From NCBI GenBank assembly GCA_018340805.1, contig JACMZG010001870.1, forward strand, positions 54,001,573-54,065,572: a stretch of DNA of 64,000 bases. The letters run 5' to 3'. Origin of the DNA: Microvelia longipes. Its lineage: Eukaryota; Arthropoda; Insecta; Hemiptera; Veliidae. Shown piece by piece: positions 10,046 to 22,030 of the stretch. The translations under genes were made by a program, and so were the position numbers. Under the pieces are notes generated by a model. It saw only the letters and a list, made by a program, of their open reading frames with translations, made no database searches and was not told the DNA's origin. Every line of letters begins with the position of its first letter. Within the stretch, counting starts at the first letter, position 1.

Positions 10046-11516
10046 AGGGTGGCCCAGGCTCCTATATGACAAACCTCCTCAATTGGTGTAGGTCGTAGAG
10101 AAATTAGAATAAAATAAAAGAATCAATTTTACTAAATTTTATTATAATATAAAATTTTAACAATAAAAGATAAGTTTAATACAAGTTTAAATCCTAATTA
10201 GGAATAAAATATTTTGACTACAGTCGCACGAAGGTTGCGACAGATGCTCGTGAAGGCTTCACTGTAATGAAACTTGACTTTCTTGAGGTGGGCATAGCTT
10301 CGCAGTTGTTATGAGTCATAAAGTTTGACATTACAATATCATTTTATGAACATAGATAATTTGTAGCATTGCATTTTGCAAGTTACATTTCCTAGGTGTC
10401 TCTCGATCAGTTATATTGTGGGAGTATTCTTGTTTTTCAAAACTCGGTAGTATCAAATGATACATGTTTTGCTTGCCAAGCATGATGGTGGTAAGAGAGC
10501 ACCGCTCATCTCTGGTAAATACTTCACATTATATTCTTTGGAATTTTAATCAAAGGTTACAGTGAGTTCAGGCTCCGTCGGCACCCTGATGAGTTACACG
10601 TGACGAAACGCGGGGCATGACATTATGTAGAGCCATCAATGAAGACAAATGTCGAATGATGGAACAAATCCCAGGTGTAGTATTGCATTTTGCTTGTTAT
10701 ATTTCCTAGGTGTCTCTCGCACAGTTATATATTGACAGATTATTTGGTTTTTAACATAAATTGAGTTAATGACATTGACATCTTACAACAGTAATTATTT
10801 ATGCATGAAGTTGATTCAACTTGTGCCAATGTCTCCATGCATCCTTTATCAGTTAACAAAAATCTAGCATGCACGTCTTCTAGATTATAAAAATGAATAG
10901 AAGATGTTGACATTTCACTTAAATTATGCACGGCATCAATGCACAGAAGTGACTTGAGCAACTTATCAACAAAGACTAATATTCCATACCACAAATGCTG
11001 ATATACATACTTCTTTCAGTATAAACAAGTTACCTTTGTCGTTGAAACAAATAATATACGATATTATCTTAATAAGAAGTCAAACATAGTACAAAAACAC
11101 CAGAAAGAAACGAGTGCAAAATGTAAACAAAAACATCAGATTTTACTACCGTATTTATTTCAGAAAAATCTACTAAACCTCACTGATTTTGTTTCTTTTC
11201 GATAATATAGATGTCCAACTTTCGATTTCATAACATTTCAAGAGTTAAATAATATGAATTATATTAAAAAAAGTCAAAAAACGGAGAGTCCAAAATGCAC
11301 AAAAAAAGGTCACATTTCACTACCGTATTTTATTCGGAAAAATCGAACAAACCACACTTGTTTTCTTTCCTAACGTAAATATAGATGTCTAACTTTCGAT
11401 TTCATAACATTTCAAGAGTTAAATACTAAAAATTATATTAAAAAACACCTCCTAAAAATTTTGTCCTATGCTAATACACGGGGAAAATCTTTTGTTTAGA
11501 AAATGGTTCTTATCAG
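10046..11516 (-). repeat. Right arm of the 1.5-kb inverted repeat
   Basis: Reverse complement of 2035-3559 without the poly(A) insertion. It ends in CTTATCAG followed by TA, mirroring the left end. The two copies of a short internal motif (GAGAGACACCTAGGAAAT, at about 2834 and 3199 on the left) are both present here in inverted form. If transcribed through, the pair could form a long double-stranded RNA, though with a loop of about 6.5 kb. Confidence 0.85.
10740..10994 (-). CDS. Unrecognised 84-codon frame in right arm
   Basis: Inverted counterpart of the frame at 2523-2813. The C-terminal ~79 residues match with one visible substitution, while the N-terminus differs because of small indels. 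No known domain. The frame is listed because it is preserved in both arms; it may not be translated. Confidence 0.2.
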   Translation of the reverse strand: MWYGILVFVDKLLKSLLCIDAVHNLSEMSTSSIHFYNLEDVHARFLLTDKGCMETLAQVESTSCINNYCCKMSMSLTQFMLKTK

Positions 11517-11518
11517 TA

Positions 11519-12107
11519 GGTTACACCAAAACGTACTGTGGTTATCTCTAGGTTACCCTTGTCCAGCTGTCCATTTTTAAAAATAAAAAAATATGATATC
11601 AAATAAATACAAATAATAAACTTCAAAACATAACCTGACTTTCAGTGTTGCCAGGGTAGGGAATTTTTTTTGTTACATAAAAGAAGGGATTTTTTTATTA
11701 AGAAAAGAGGGTTGAAAGAAATGAGATTTTGGCGGGCTGTCAATTGATTTTAGCCGTGTGTCGTATTATAAATTCCGAAAAATTCAACATGGCGGCCATA
11801 ATCTTATATAATAATTAGTTTTTACTAATTTTATAAGAATTTACAAGATGAAGATCTATTGTAATATACTTTAGATACTTTTATACAAGTAAAATTAACT
11901 ATATGTCAGAGCTGTACAGTTTTTGGTAATATTCCGAAAAATATTTTCAAAATGGCGGACCGGATAAAAAAGTTTTGAGCTAAAAATCGTGTTGTATATC
12001 GTTTTAATGCCCTTAAAGAGTAGAAAAAGAAAATATATGTTTCATGGCCAACATTAAATTTTTTTTTAATAATTTAAAAAAGGCGGCTAAAATAATAAAC
12101 TCAAAAA
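11519..12107. other. AT-rich non-coding region
   Basis: No gene seen. Two short similar motifs occur: ATTCCGAAAAATTCAACATGGCGG near 11772 in variant form, and again near 11932. They suggest an old duplication. Nothing else is recognised. Confidence 0.4.
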
Positions 12108-12520
12108 ATTTAAATTTAAAGCGAGCCTTTTTAACTATGTATTATTATAAACATACGCAATCCAGCCAGCGAAGCGAGCCTTTTTTACTATGCATTAATA
12201 TAAATCTACGCAAACTAGCGAGCGAAGCGAGCCTTATTTACAATATATTTTATTATAACTAGTAATGCGTGCATCAAGAACTCACGTCAAAAGAATACAT
12301 GAAATAAAATTATTTATTTAAAGCAAGCGAAGATAGTCTATCGAAACATTCGGACGCTTTACTATTTTAAAGTATAAAGTCAAAAAGGCACGCTTCCCTT
12401 GCTAGTTAAGGTATCTTTAACATTTTACATAGTATAAAAGGTTCGCTTCGCTCGCTACAATACGTATATTTATCATAATACATAGTAAAAAAAGGCTCGC
12501 TAGATATAATAATTTAAAGT
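12108..12520. mobile_element. Small inverted-repeat element rich in GCGAAGCGAGC motifs
   Basis: The left side contains two to three direct copies of a ~55-bp unit (GCGAGCCTTTTTTACTATG..., starting near 12121, 12175 and 12229). The right end (about 12443-12520) is the reverse complement of one unit plus flank. There is no protein-coding content. The termini suggest a non-autonomous DNA element, but I could not find a convincing TSD. Confidence 0.4.
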
Positions 12521-12528
12521 TAAAAAAA

Positions 12529-13013
12529 TTCTGGCGCGGTGGTCCGCATGTCGGGCGAATTTCCTTTGGATGCGTGTTTTCGTGCTTTTTACATTATATA
12601 AGTTTACAACTACTAAATAAATAATTCCGGCGCGGTGGTCCGTTGTCGGGCGATTTCATTTAGAATGCGTGTTTCCGTGCTAAACAACCCATTTCTTGCT
12701 TATGCAACAACCATGCCCATAGCGTGGTTCCGGTTCATGCTTTAGAACCTAAGCAGTTACTCAATTGTCAAGCACTGCTCGTAACTCATTTTGTCTATAT
12801 TTTTCAAAGGAAATGCGCATAATCATCCAGTTGTTGTACAAAACTATGCCTCTAAAATTAGAAGTACGCACTATTATTTGCACTAGATTAAAGATTAGTT
12901 ACTAATCTTTAAGCTTAGTCAGTTATCTTTAAAGGTTTTAGCGCATTTCCTTTGACATGCGGACCACCGCGCCAGAATTATTTTCTAGTTGTAAACTTAT
13001 ATTAAGTAAAAAA
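12529..13013. mobile_element. Small inverted-repeat element with 24-bp perfect termini
   Basis: The 24 bases at 12529-12552 are the exact reverse complement of 12954-12977; the core is CTGGCGCGGTGGTCCGCATG. A second, direct copy of this GC-rich block starts at about 12628 and, with its 5' flank, pairs further with the right side out to about 13013. The interior has short palindromes (AAAGATTAGTTACTAATCTTT near 12890) and no ORF. Boundaries and superfamily are unclear. Confidence 0.5.
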
Positions 13014-13072
13014 AAACGATAAAAAATTATCGACCCTTCCAGGATGTGAACCCAGGTACCCTGAGTTTAAGT

Positions 13073-13575
13073 TGTCGTATTGACTCCGGACTACTGGCAT
13101 TCAACTCAGAGGCATAAAAAACATTAAAAACGACACCCTACTCGAAATCTAATTTTCAACGACCGTAATTTTGGTTTTCTATAATTTTTGTAGTTTTTTT
13201 CGACTTTTTGGTAACTTAAAGTAGTCGTATCGACTTCGACTGGTTTCATTCGATCAGCGCCCAAAATTACATAGAAAACGACACCCTACTTGAAATTTAT
13301 TTTTTATCGACCTAAATTTTGGTTTTTGGTAATTTACAATGGTTTTATCGATTTTAGGTCATTTAGAATGATCTTATCGACTTCGGACTGGTTTCATTCG
13401 ATTCAGCGCCCAAAATAACATAGAAAACGACACCCTACTCTAATTTTTTTTTTTAAGCGACCTAAATTCTGGTTTTTGGTAATTTACAATGGTTTTTTCG
13501 ATTTTTAGGTCACTTAGAGTGGTCGTATCGACTTCGGACCGGTTTCATTCGATCAGCGTCTTAAAAAACATAAAT
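13073..13575 (+). repeat. 148-bp tandem repeat, about 3.4 copies
   Basis: The block CGACACCCTACT recurs at 13131, 13279 and 13428, giving periods of 148 and 149 bp. Each unit carries GTCGTATCGACTTCGG-like and TTTCATTCGATCAGCG-like segments. The copies are clearly diverged. No coding potential; a short satellite remnant. Confidence 0.85.
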
Positions 13576-13780
13576 ATTGACCTTTTTCACGGCAAAAATA
13601 TTAACCCTGAATTTTGCTGATTTTTTGAAAATTTTGCTGACTCAGCAAACCGGGTTAATGACGTCACAAAAACCTGGTTTTCAATAGGGTTCGTGTCCTC
13701 CCAAAGGTTGATTTTTGTACTAAGTTTGGTTAAAAAATATTAATCCGTTCGAAAGATAGAGTGAGTGTCTAGAAATACAA

Positions 13781-14054
<274 letters not shown>

Positions 14055-14264
14055 AATGACACTTCGAACCTCTTTTTCTCCACTTCAACTTGGCGATTTG
14101 AAAGTTTTTTTTTAAATTTTGGTCTTCAGGGCAAGACCTTAAAAGATATTATTTACGTACTTATACCCGTTTAGTTTGAGACGACCTAAAGCGTAACAAA
14201 GCTTCAGGCCTACAGATATTCGCAATACATATATTGTAAGACTAGGAAAAAAAGCTAAGCTAAA

Positions 14265-15230
14265 GCTCCTGCATATTTTATTAAAAAGACTAATATTGCT
14301 GCCTCCTCTATAAGGCAATTATTAACCAACTCTAAATCAACCTCTTTAATGGTTAAAAAAGAGCTTTTCCAAACAATAATCAAACCTGGTTTATATCTAG
14401 CTGAACTATGGGCTCCAGGTTTCATAGAACAAATTGAGAAAGTTCAACTCACCTATTTTAAACAGATTTATTCACTTCCTACTAATACACCTAATCATTA
14501 CGTAAGATTAGAGCTGGGCTTAACCCACCTTAAAGTTTGCATATTTAAAGCCATGCTGAATTGGTGGGCCAAAATAATAACCATGTCGGCAAATAGATTA
14601 CCTTATCAATCATATAACGTGCTCAAAAAGTGTGATGAGAAAAATGAGATCCTAGCATTTAATTGGGTGAGCCACCTAAAAAAGTATTTATTTGAAATAG
14701 GTGAAGACGGTTTGTGGAATTCGGAAAACCTAACTGAATCAGAATTAAAGAAAAAAATTCCCGATTGTGTCTTTAAAATGAAAAACCACTGTCTCAGTGG
14801 AGACATACAAAAAGTCTATGACTCCAACTACTCTCAGTATTTTAGACAAGTAGCCTCCTATACTGATGTACAACAATACCTAACTTTAGAGTGCAATAAT
14901 TTCAACATAGTAAAACTAATATGCCAAATACGACTTTCAAGTAGTAAGGAAATAAAAATCTGGCATAAAGGTATTAAATATTCTATTGATTGTACAGACA
15001 CCTGTAGAACTTGCAATTTGATTCAAAAAGAGAGTTTGGAGCATATTCTCTTTGTATGCCCCACCTATGAACCGATTAGAAAAAGGTTCCTTAAAGAAAA
15101 AAATATTATTGACTGTTTATCTAATCCTAATAAGAAAAAAATTAATTGTTTTTATTATTATTTCATAAATTTATTAAAATTAGATCTTTTCATTAATGAA
15201 TAACTATTAAAAAAAAAAAAAAAAAAAAAA
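14265..15230 (+). mobile_element. 5'-truncated LINE (LINE F) with poly(A) tail
   Basis: Only the last part of ORF2, a very short 3' UTR and a 22-base poly(A) tail (15209-15230) remain. An in-frame stop lies just upstream of 14265, so the copy is truncated about there. The pattern is typical of incomplete target-primed reverse transcription. I could not identify the TSD. Confidence 0.75.
14349..15203 (+). pseudogene. C-terminal fragment of LINE ORF2 (LINE F)
   Basis: 284 residues from the first ATG; the same frame is open about 28 codons further upstream. The N-terminal part (IKPGLYLAELWAP) resembles the thumb region after reverse transcriptase in Jockey/I/R1-type LINEs. The C-terminal end has a zinc-knuckle-like CX2CX9HX4C (CRTC...H...C), normal for these ORF2 proteins. 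The catalytic RT core and endonuclease are missing, so the fragment is inactive. The tail resembles that of LINE A only in general layout, so it is a different family. Confidence 0.75.
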
Positions 15231-15336
15231 TTAAGTCATTTTCTTTTTTATTACTCACAGATCCTTTTTTTTTCATTTTAAGCAATTATTTTATGTTCGT
15301 TATAAAAAGGATAAACCCTTTATAAAGACTATAATA

Positions 15337-15532
15337 GAGTGAGAATCAGTTTAGAGCGCGGTGGGGCTGGATATAGTCCGATTTGATAGGCTGTGTTTTG
15401 CTGCTTATCCCCTATGTGTTATGTATAGAATTTTACTTGCATGGATTTGCTTTTGGTGTGTGGGAGGTGAGATGTGGCCTGTTTTGGTCTGATGGGGTCT
15501 GGGCTCTTATACGCTCTAAACTGATTCTCATC
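15337..15532. mobile_element. 196-bp MITE with 18-bp perfect inverted termini
   Basis: GAGAATCAGTTTAGAGCG at 15341-15358 is exactly complementary to 15512-15529. The outer few bases are nearly symmetric and each end abuts TA (15335-15336 and 15533-15534), as in Tc1/mariner-type MITEs. The interior is G/T-rich with no ORF. It lies immediately upstream of the surviving LINE A sequence. Confidence 0.75.
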
Positions 15533-15569
15533 TAGTGTTATAGGAATTTACACAAGTATTATTAAGACT

Positions 15570-16180
15570 ATGATTGTTATTCAACCTTACAAATCGCCTG
15601 GCCCGGATGGGATTTACCCTGTTTTCTTACAACAAGGGATAGACGTACTGGCGCCTTTAATTTTTAGTCTTTTCAGAGCCAGCATAGCTCTTGGTTACAT
15701 TCCTGACTCGTGGAAATCAGCCAACGTCACCTTTATTCCTAAGCCTGGACGTCCTTCTTACTCAGAAGCAAAATCCTACCGACCCATATGCTTATCTTCT
15801 TTTCTGGTGAAAACTATGGAAAAAATTATTGACAGGCATATTCGTGAGACTGCTCTCACTGTAAATCCACTAAATAAATATCAGTTCGCTTACCAAGCAG
15901 GCAAATCATGTGAGAGTGCTTTGCATGTTGTGGTGAACAAGATAGAAACTGCTTTTGCCAACAAAGGATGTGCTGTTGGTGCTTTCCTGGATATTGAAGG
16001 AGCATTTGATAATACCTCATACGATACTATTATTAGATCGTTAAAGGATCGAAGAGTTGAAGACACAATTTGCAAATGGATCGGTAATTTATTTCTAGGA
16101 AGGAAAATAACAGCATGTATAGCTGGAGAGGCTGTAGAAGCACGAGTTACAAGAGGTTGCCCTCAAGGTGGAGTGCTATC
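15570..16180 (+). pseudogene. LINE A ORF2, N-terminal half of RT
   Basis: Reverse transcriptase fingers and palm: YKSPGPDGIYP near the start, SYRPICLSSFLVK, then motif A (FLDIEGAFDNT) and the start of motif B (GCPQGGVLS). The frame is cut at 16180 by LINE B, so the protein cannot be made. The sequence resumes at 20344 with PLLW. I see no stop inside this half, so it was probably intact when interrupted. Confidence 0.85.
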
Positions 16181-16311
16181 TATATAGAGTTTTATATATA
16201 GAGTTATAAATTCTATATCATTTAAATGATACCATTTTCTTTGATGATAAGAGTGATAAGAACGCGAGTTATTTAATACTTGTTCTTTTTCATCTAAAAC
16301 TAAATTTTAAA

Positions 16312-17448
16312 ATGATTTTAATGGACAGTAAGTGCTCAAAATGCAATAAAGTTGTTAAAGAAGAGAAATTTATAACGATTTGTGACGGCTGTGGCATAAA
16401 ATTCCACATAAAATGTCTCGATCAAATGACAGCTTGTGAGGGACGTGTGTTAGAATTAAAACAAGGTAGAGAACTAATTTTTCTATGTTTGCAATGCAAA
16501 CCGATTAGCTTAATAAGGCTCTTCAATATAATTAATGAATTGAAAACTGAGATTGTCGAAATGAAGACGGCAATTAATGAGATAAAAACAAACCCGATTT
16601 GCAACCTCCAATCCCACCTTTGTGCATCGCAATCTAACTCTACTGCTGAATACGCTTCCGTAAAAAAGGATGACTCTCTAAAAGACATGGTTTTAAACCA
16701 CGATAAAACAAACAATTTACAAGAAAAAAATAAATCGGATGCGGATACTGTTGATAACATCGCAAACACGTTAAATACCGGTACTTGTAATGTAAATTAT
16801 ATCCTTTATCTATGATGTAAACACAGAAATAAAGGTTTTATCAGGTTCTCCAAGTATGGATCTTGATTTAGCCGAGTGCGAGTCTACCCCCGGTGCCCCC
16901 CTGCAGGTAGATCTATCTGATCAGTTAGCTGTATTCAACAAAGACAATGCTATTCTCCCCAATAGTGATTCTCTTATACAACATGACAACATTGCTGCTT
17001 CAAGCAATCAATATTTGACAAATAAAGATAGCGGAGTTAATAAAAACAATGGCATGTTAAACTTTGCTGGAGCTCTAAAAAAGAATATTAACCAACATGC
17101 CCCCCACAAAAGACTTAATAATCAACCTCATCCATCAAAACAAAGGGAAGTCAGAGGATGCAATAATCTTACTAATTTTAAAGGTGTTCCTAGAAAGATT
17201 AATCTTTTATAGGAAGGGTTATGGAAAATACTCCTGAATCGGCTATAATCAATCATCTGAAAGGCCTGTTCCCGCTGGAAGATTTTGAATGTGAAAGCCT
17301 GCCGTCTAGGGGTAGAAATGCTTGCTTTAAACTTACTGCTAATGATAATATGAAACAAGAACTATTAGACCCTAAGATTTGGCCATCAAATGTGGTTGTC
17401 AAAAAGTATTTTTTTCGGAGAGCCAACACAGTATTGGATCTGAGGTAG
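16312..17448 (+). pseudogene. LINE B ORF1 with PHD finger (broken)
   Basis: The N-terminal part has a PHD-like C4HC3 finger: CX2C, CX2C, HX2C, CX2C at about residues 7-62 (CSKC, CDGC, H, C, CLQC). A probable coiled-coil/linker follows. A stop after 16815 and a frame break before 16856 separate it from a Ser/Asn-rich middle (16856-17212), and another stop separates the C-terminal segment (17221-17448) with WPSNVVVKKYFFRR, typical of these ORF1 C-termini. PHD fingers in CR1-type ORF1 are established; here they presumably help RNA/chromatin binding. Inactive as written. Confidence 0.75.
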
Positions 17449-17454
17449 TTATTT

Positions 17455-20236
17455 CTGACAAAATTAATTTTATTGATTGTATGTGCTTTAATGCTCAAAG
17501 CATAAGGAACAAAATCGAATATATAGAAGCCATTATAAAAGAGCATAATTTAAGTATATTACTTATAAGTGAACACTGGCTCTCCCATGAAGAAGAAAAT
17601 CTTTATTTACCTCAAGACTTCGTTATGGGTTCCGCATTTTATAGAGACGTGAAGACTAGAGGAGGGTCAGCAATAATGTTGAGGCAAACTATTGATTATA
17701 AACCACTTCATATAGTTAGCAAAATGTCTGTTGAAAGCCAATGTGAAATGGCTGCTTTATATACTCCAGGAAGATATTGTTTTCATCAATGTTTACAGAC
17801 CTCCTAGAGGAGATATCAATTTATTTTATTGAAACTCTCGACCAAACCATAAGCAAACTTATAGACTCATACAACTTTTTCATTGTTTGTGGCGACTTCA
17901 ATCTTAATTTTCTAGATGAAAACTTAGTTTCTGTTAAAAAGTGACTGACCTTTTTAGATCCTTCGGATTGGAAAAGAGGGTTTTAGAAAAAACTAGAGGA
18001 AATAACAATTTAGACAATGTTTTTACAAACATCTACAAATCTAAGTTAAGTGTTAAAGTGGGACAAGAAACTGCTGACCATAAAGATATATTTATGTCTT
18101 TACTTAAAAACAATAATTGCCACCGTGTAAAGGAGAAGATAATCAGACCTATATCTGAAAATTCATTGATCAGGTACGCAGAATCTTTAAATGCAGTAGA
18201 TTGGAGTTTTGTTCGTCAAACTCTTCCCCTTAACGTTCTGTGGGAAATGTTCATGACTACGATTTAAATACCTACTTAGATTGTTTTCCAGAGAAGGTTA
18301 TAAAAAATTGTCGACAAACCTAAATCTAAGAAATGTCCTTGGTTTGGCCAGAGGGAAGAGGACATGAAACTAAAAGTTGCTTTGCTTTATGACTTAGGAA
18401 AGAATGATAGACAAAGCTCTTTATGGAAATCATACAAAGAAGAAAAGAAAAATTATCTTAAACACCTACAAATGGTAAGACGTGAACACAATGCACGTTT
18501 AATAAAGGATGCACCAAATATGTCTAGGAAAGCTTGGGAATTGGTTAATATAGAGACGGGAAGAATAAATAAAACACAAAAAATAGCTGACATTAAACCT
18601 GATTCTTTCAATAAATATTACATAGATATATCAAAGAAAAAAATCACGACAAAATCCAATCTAGACGCTAAAGAATTGGTTAGTAGTTGTAAGAGAACCC
18701 CTGACTCAGCCTTCTTCTTGGCACCTGTAACAAAAGAGAATATTATTTATATTGTAACACACTTTAAATATTCAAATACAAAAGATTGCTTTGGTATCTC
18801 TAATAACCTACTAAAGAGAATTATTTATATCATACTTACGCCTTTGCATACTCTTGTTAACGAGTCTTTATTGTGGGGAGAGTTTCCGGAAGTTCTGAAA
18901 CTTACTAAAGTTGTACCTTTATATAAAAAAGGAAATATTGACGACCCATCGAGTTATCGACCGTTGTCATTGACACCTGTCTTCTCAAAACTGCTGGAGA
19001 CTATTGTAAAAGAACAAATGGTTAATTATTTGGAATGTAATAAGTTACTGAGTGATAACCAATTTGGATACAGACCAGGTATGTCCACGACTCTAGCTGT
19101 TATGAAGGTAGTGAATAGAGCGATTGAGGGCTTAGAGAGGGGAGAGTATGTTGAACTGACATGCATAGACCTTAAAAAAGCATTTGACACCATGCCTTGC
19201 TCTATATTTAATTATAAGCTTGATTTTTTTGGGTTTCGAGGTAATGCCAAAACATTCATTATGTCTTTCTATGATAAAAGGTATCAATATGTGTCCTACA
19301 ACGGAGAAGAATCTCTAGTAGAAGAGATAGAAGACGGAGCTGGACAGGGTTCTGTTTTAGGCTGCTTGGCTTTCATAATGGATCAAGATGATCTGAATAA
19401 TTATCTTGAAACCAGTGCACCTCCTGGCTTTGATGAGGATCAAGTCTTCTTCTCTGATGACTCGAATCTGATCCACACAAATAAGGACTTAAATGCCTTA
19501 AGGACAATCGCTGCAGAGAGACTAAATAAAGTCAATGAATGGCTAGAAGCCAATAATTTTGAAATAAGCCATGAAAAAACACAGAGCATTACCTTTACTC
19601 TTAGGAATACAACTGAAAAACCCCCAGTAAAACTTCTAGGGATCATCTTGGACTCCAAGCTAACTTGGATACCACATATAAATATGGTACATAAAAAAGT
19701 ATCTTCATATATTTATGTTTTATGAAAGCTGTGCAACACAATACCTCTAGAGATATCTCGTTTAGTTTATTTAGCCATGGTGCAGAGCAGGCTGACCTAT
19801 GGAATTATATTATGGGGTCATGCCAACATTTCAAGCTTATTGTTGCTACACAGAAAAAATGCATCAGGATCATTACTAATCTAAGCATGATGATCATTGT
19901 AAAGGATTTATTTAAAAGCAAGGCCTTATGACCATTTATAACTTGTATATATATAATGTACTAATGTATATAAAAATATTTAAATAGCTTTAAATGTAAA
20001 TAGTCACTACCATGGGTACCACACTAAAATAAAAATATATTAGAGATTCCTTCACATCGCTTAAGAAAATCGGAAGTAGGACATAAAATTCTTGGAATTA
20101 AATTATTCAATTCCCTTCCCTCTAATATAAAATATATTGAGTTTAATCTTTTTAAAAAAGAAATAAAATCCTTGTTATTAGAAAACCCATTTTACACACT
20201 TAATGAGTGGTTCGATTTTGTAAAAAGCCATAAATA
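17455..20236 (+). pseudogene. LINE B ORF2: endonuclease and RT, frameshifted
   Basis: The endonuclease starts NAQSIRNKIEY, has the catalytic Glu context LISEHW, and further on GDFN in another frame near 17890. RT lies mainly in 18364-19725: SYRPLSLTP, motif A IDLKKAFDTM, motif B GAGQGSVLG, FSDD in place of YADD, and the KLLGIILDSKLTW region. The frame shifts near 17800, 17935, 18270-18360 and 19725, and again near 19850; the C-terminal part (HRLRKSEVGHKILG ... ENPFYTLNEW) is readable to the TAA at 20236. Not functional. Confidence 0.85.
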
Positions 20237-20343
20237 AGTAATTTCTTTACTTTTATTATTTTTAATGCATTTTTCTGACTTTTTTCTATTGTGCAATTTT
20301 GTATCTTAATGAAAACAATAAAGTTCTTATTCTTATTCTTATC

Positions 20344-22030
20344 ACCTCTTTTATGGAGTCTGGTGGTAGATGAAATTTTATCTACTTTAAATCGTAATGG
20401 GTATTTTACCATTGGGTATGCTGACGACATAGTGGTTATAATTACAGGCAAATTTATAAATACAGCTCTTGAAGTTATGCAAAACCCAATATCACTAATT
20501 GAAAAGTGGTGTCGAGATGTTAATCTCTCAGTTAATCCTTCTAAAACAGCTCTAATAATCTTTACCAAGCAGCGAAATCAACCTACTGTAAGAACCCCAA
20601 TGCTGTTTGAAGAAAGATTACAGTTAACTGATCATGTAAAGTACCTTGGAGTGATACTAGATAAAAAACTGACTTGGAACCCTCACCTAGATAGAGTCAT
20701 TCACAAATCAAAACTAATACTTATGTCCTTAAGGAGAGCCTTTGGAAAAATTTGGGGTTTAAAACCACGTGTTTTATACTGGCTTTACTTAATAGTAGTC
20801 AGACCAGTAATCACATACTGTTCTCTGGTATGGTGGCCTAAAACAAACCAAGCCACTGCTGTAAAACAATTAAACTCTGTTCAGAGGCTGGCCTGTCTTT
20901 CAATAACTGGATCTATGAGCACAAGTCCTACAGTTTCTTTAGAAGTAATGCTAGGGCTTCCTCCTCTTGAACTTGTCATCAAAAGCGAAGCTCGATTAGC
21001 AGCATATAGACTACAAATTTCTGGTAACTGGAAATCAAATCCACACCGGGGACACTCTGAAATAATCACACTGATTCGTAATCCATTACTAGATATGAAC
21101 TCCGACCACATGACAATATCTTACTCCTATGATCAACCGTTCTCACTTAGTTGTAACTAGGTGGTAAGACTCCTTTCCACCAAAAGACGATGCTGTTGTG
21201 TGGTTTACAGATGGATCTAAAATGGACAGCGGATCAGGTGGAGGTGTGTATGAATTTAACACTGAAAATAAAATCTCTAACCCTCTAGGCAAACATGCCT
21301 CAGTCTTTCAGTCAGAAGTGTTCTCAATTAACACCTGCATTCTCGAAAATCTCAAGCGAAACACTAAGCAAGCGTCAGTGTTCATTTATTCTGACAGTCA
21401 AGCTGCCATAAAAGCCCTGGGATCCTACAAAGTTAACTCTAAACTGGTGTGGGAATGTTTACAAAACCTTACCAGTTTGGCTGCTGAAAATCAAGTATCA
21501 GTTAGATGGGTTCCAGGACATAAAGGTATAGATGGTAATGAGGTTGCAGATGATTTAGCAAGACAAGGTTCAAATCAACTCCAATAGGACCTGAACCAGT
21601 TATTGGCATTTCGAAAACACAAGTCAAGATGGCAGTGAATGAATGGCTTAGAGGTAAACACCAACAACACTGGAATAATGCTCCTGGTTTGAGGCACAGT
21701 AAACTCATGTTGAGAGGTCCTCAAGCCAAACTGACAGATGCTCTTCTAAAGCTAAATAAGAAAAACTTGAGTATAGTGACGGGCTTAATAACTGGTCATT
21801 GTCACTTACGCAAACATATGCATACCATCGGCATATTTCAAGAAGAGCCTGTCTGTAGACTCTGTGGCCAATGCCCTGAAACATCATCACACATCATCTT
21901 TGAATGCGAAGCTCTAGCATACAAGAGATTTCTGTTGTTTGGAGAAGCCACACTAAGCAGAATTGAAAACCCAGATGCCAATTTAGTACACAAACTTTTA
22001 GAAATAATAAAAGGAAAGGATCTCCTATAA
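20344..22030 (+). pseudogene. LINE A ORF2, rest of RT, RNase H and zinc knuckle
   Basis: Resumes at PLLW of motif B, then GYADDIVV (motif C), KYLGVILDKKLTW and the thumb. One frameshift occurs near 21160-21180 before RNase H, which keeps WFTDGSK, the Glu and Asp of the active site (SEVFS, YSDSQ) and a final WVPGHKGIDGNEVADDLAR. A second frameshift near 21570 leads into the C-terminal CX2CX8HX4C knuckle. RNase H would remove the RNA template during second-strand synthesis. Disabled by the shifts and by LINE B. Confidence 0.85.

Larger units (their letters stand above)
16181..20339 (+). mobile_element. LINE B, inserted into LINE A
   Basis: Roughly 4.16 kb with ORF1 (PHD), endonuclease, RT and a short repeat tail (TTCTTA-like, 20322-20340). 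The insertion interrupts LINE A after GTGCTATC; TATC occurs on both sides (16177-16180 and 20340-20343), a possible 4-bp TSD. Both ORFs carry frameshifts and stops. Protein similarity to LINE C (33-34 kb and 30-32 kb) is strong, so they belong to the same clade (CR1/Jockey-like, judged from the PHD ORF1 and RT). Confidence 0.85.

Noticed and set aside
13033..13120. tRNA-like T-arm on the minus strand (GGTTCACATCC) near CTCAGGGTACC
   Set aside because: The acceptor ends do not pair and no anticodon arm fits; it overlaps the start of the 148-bp repeat.
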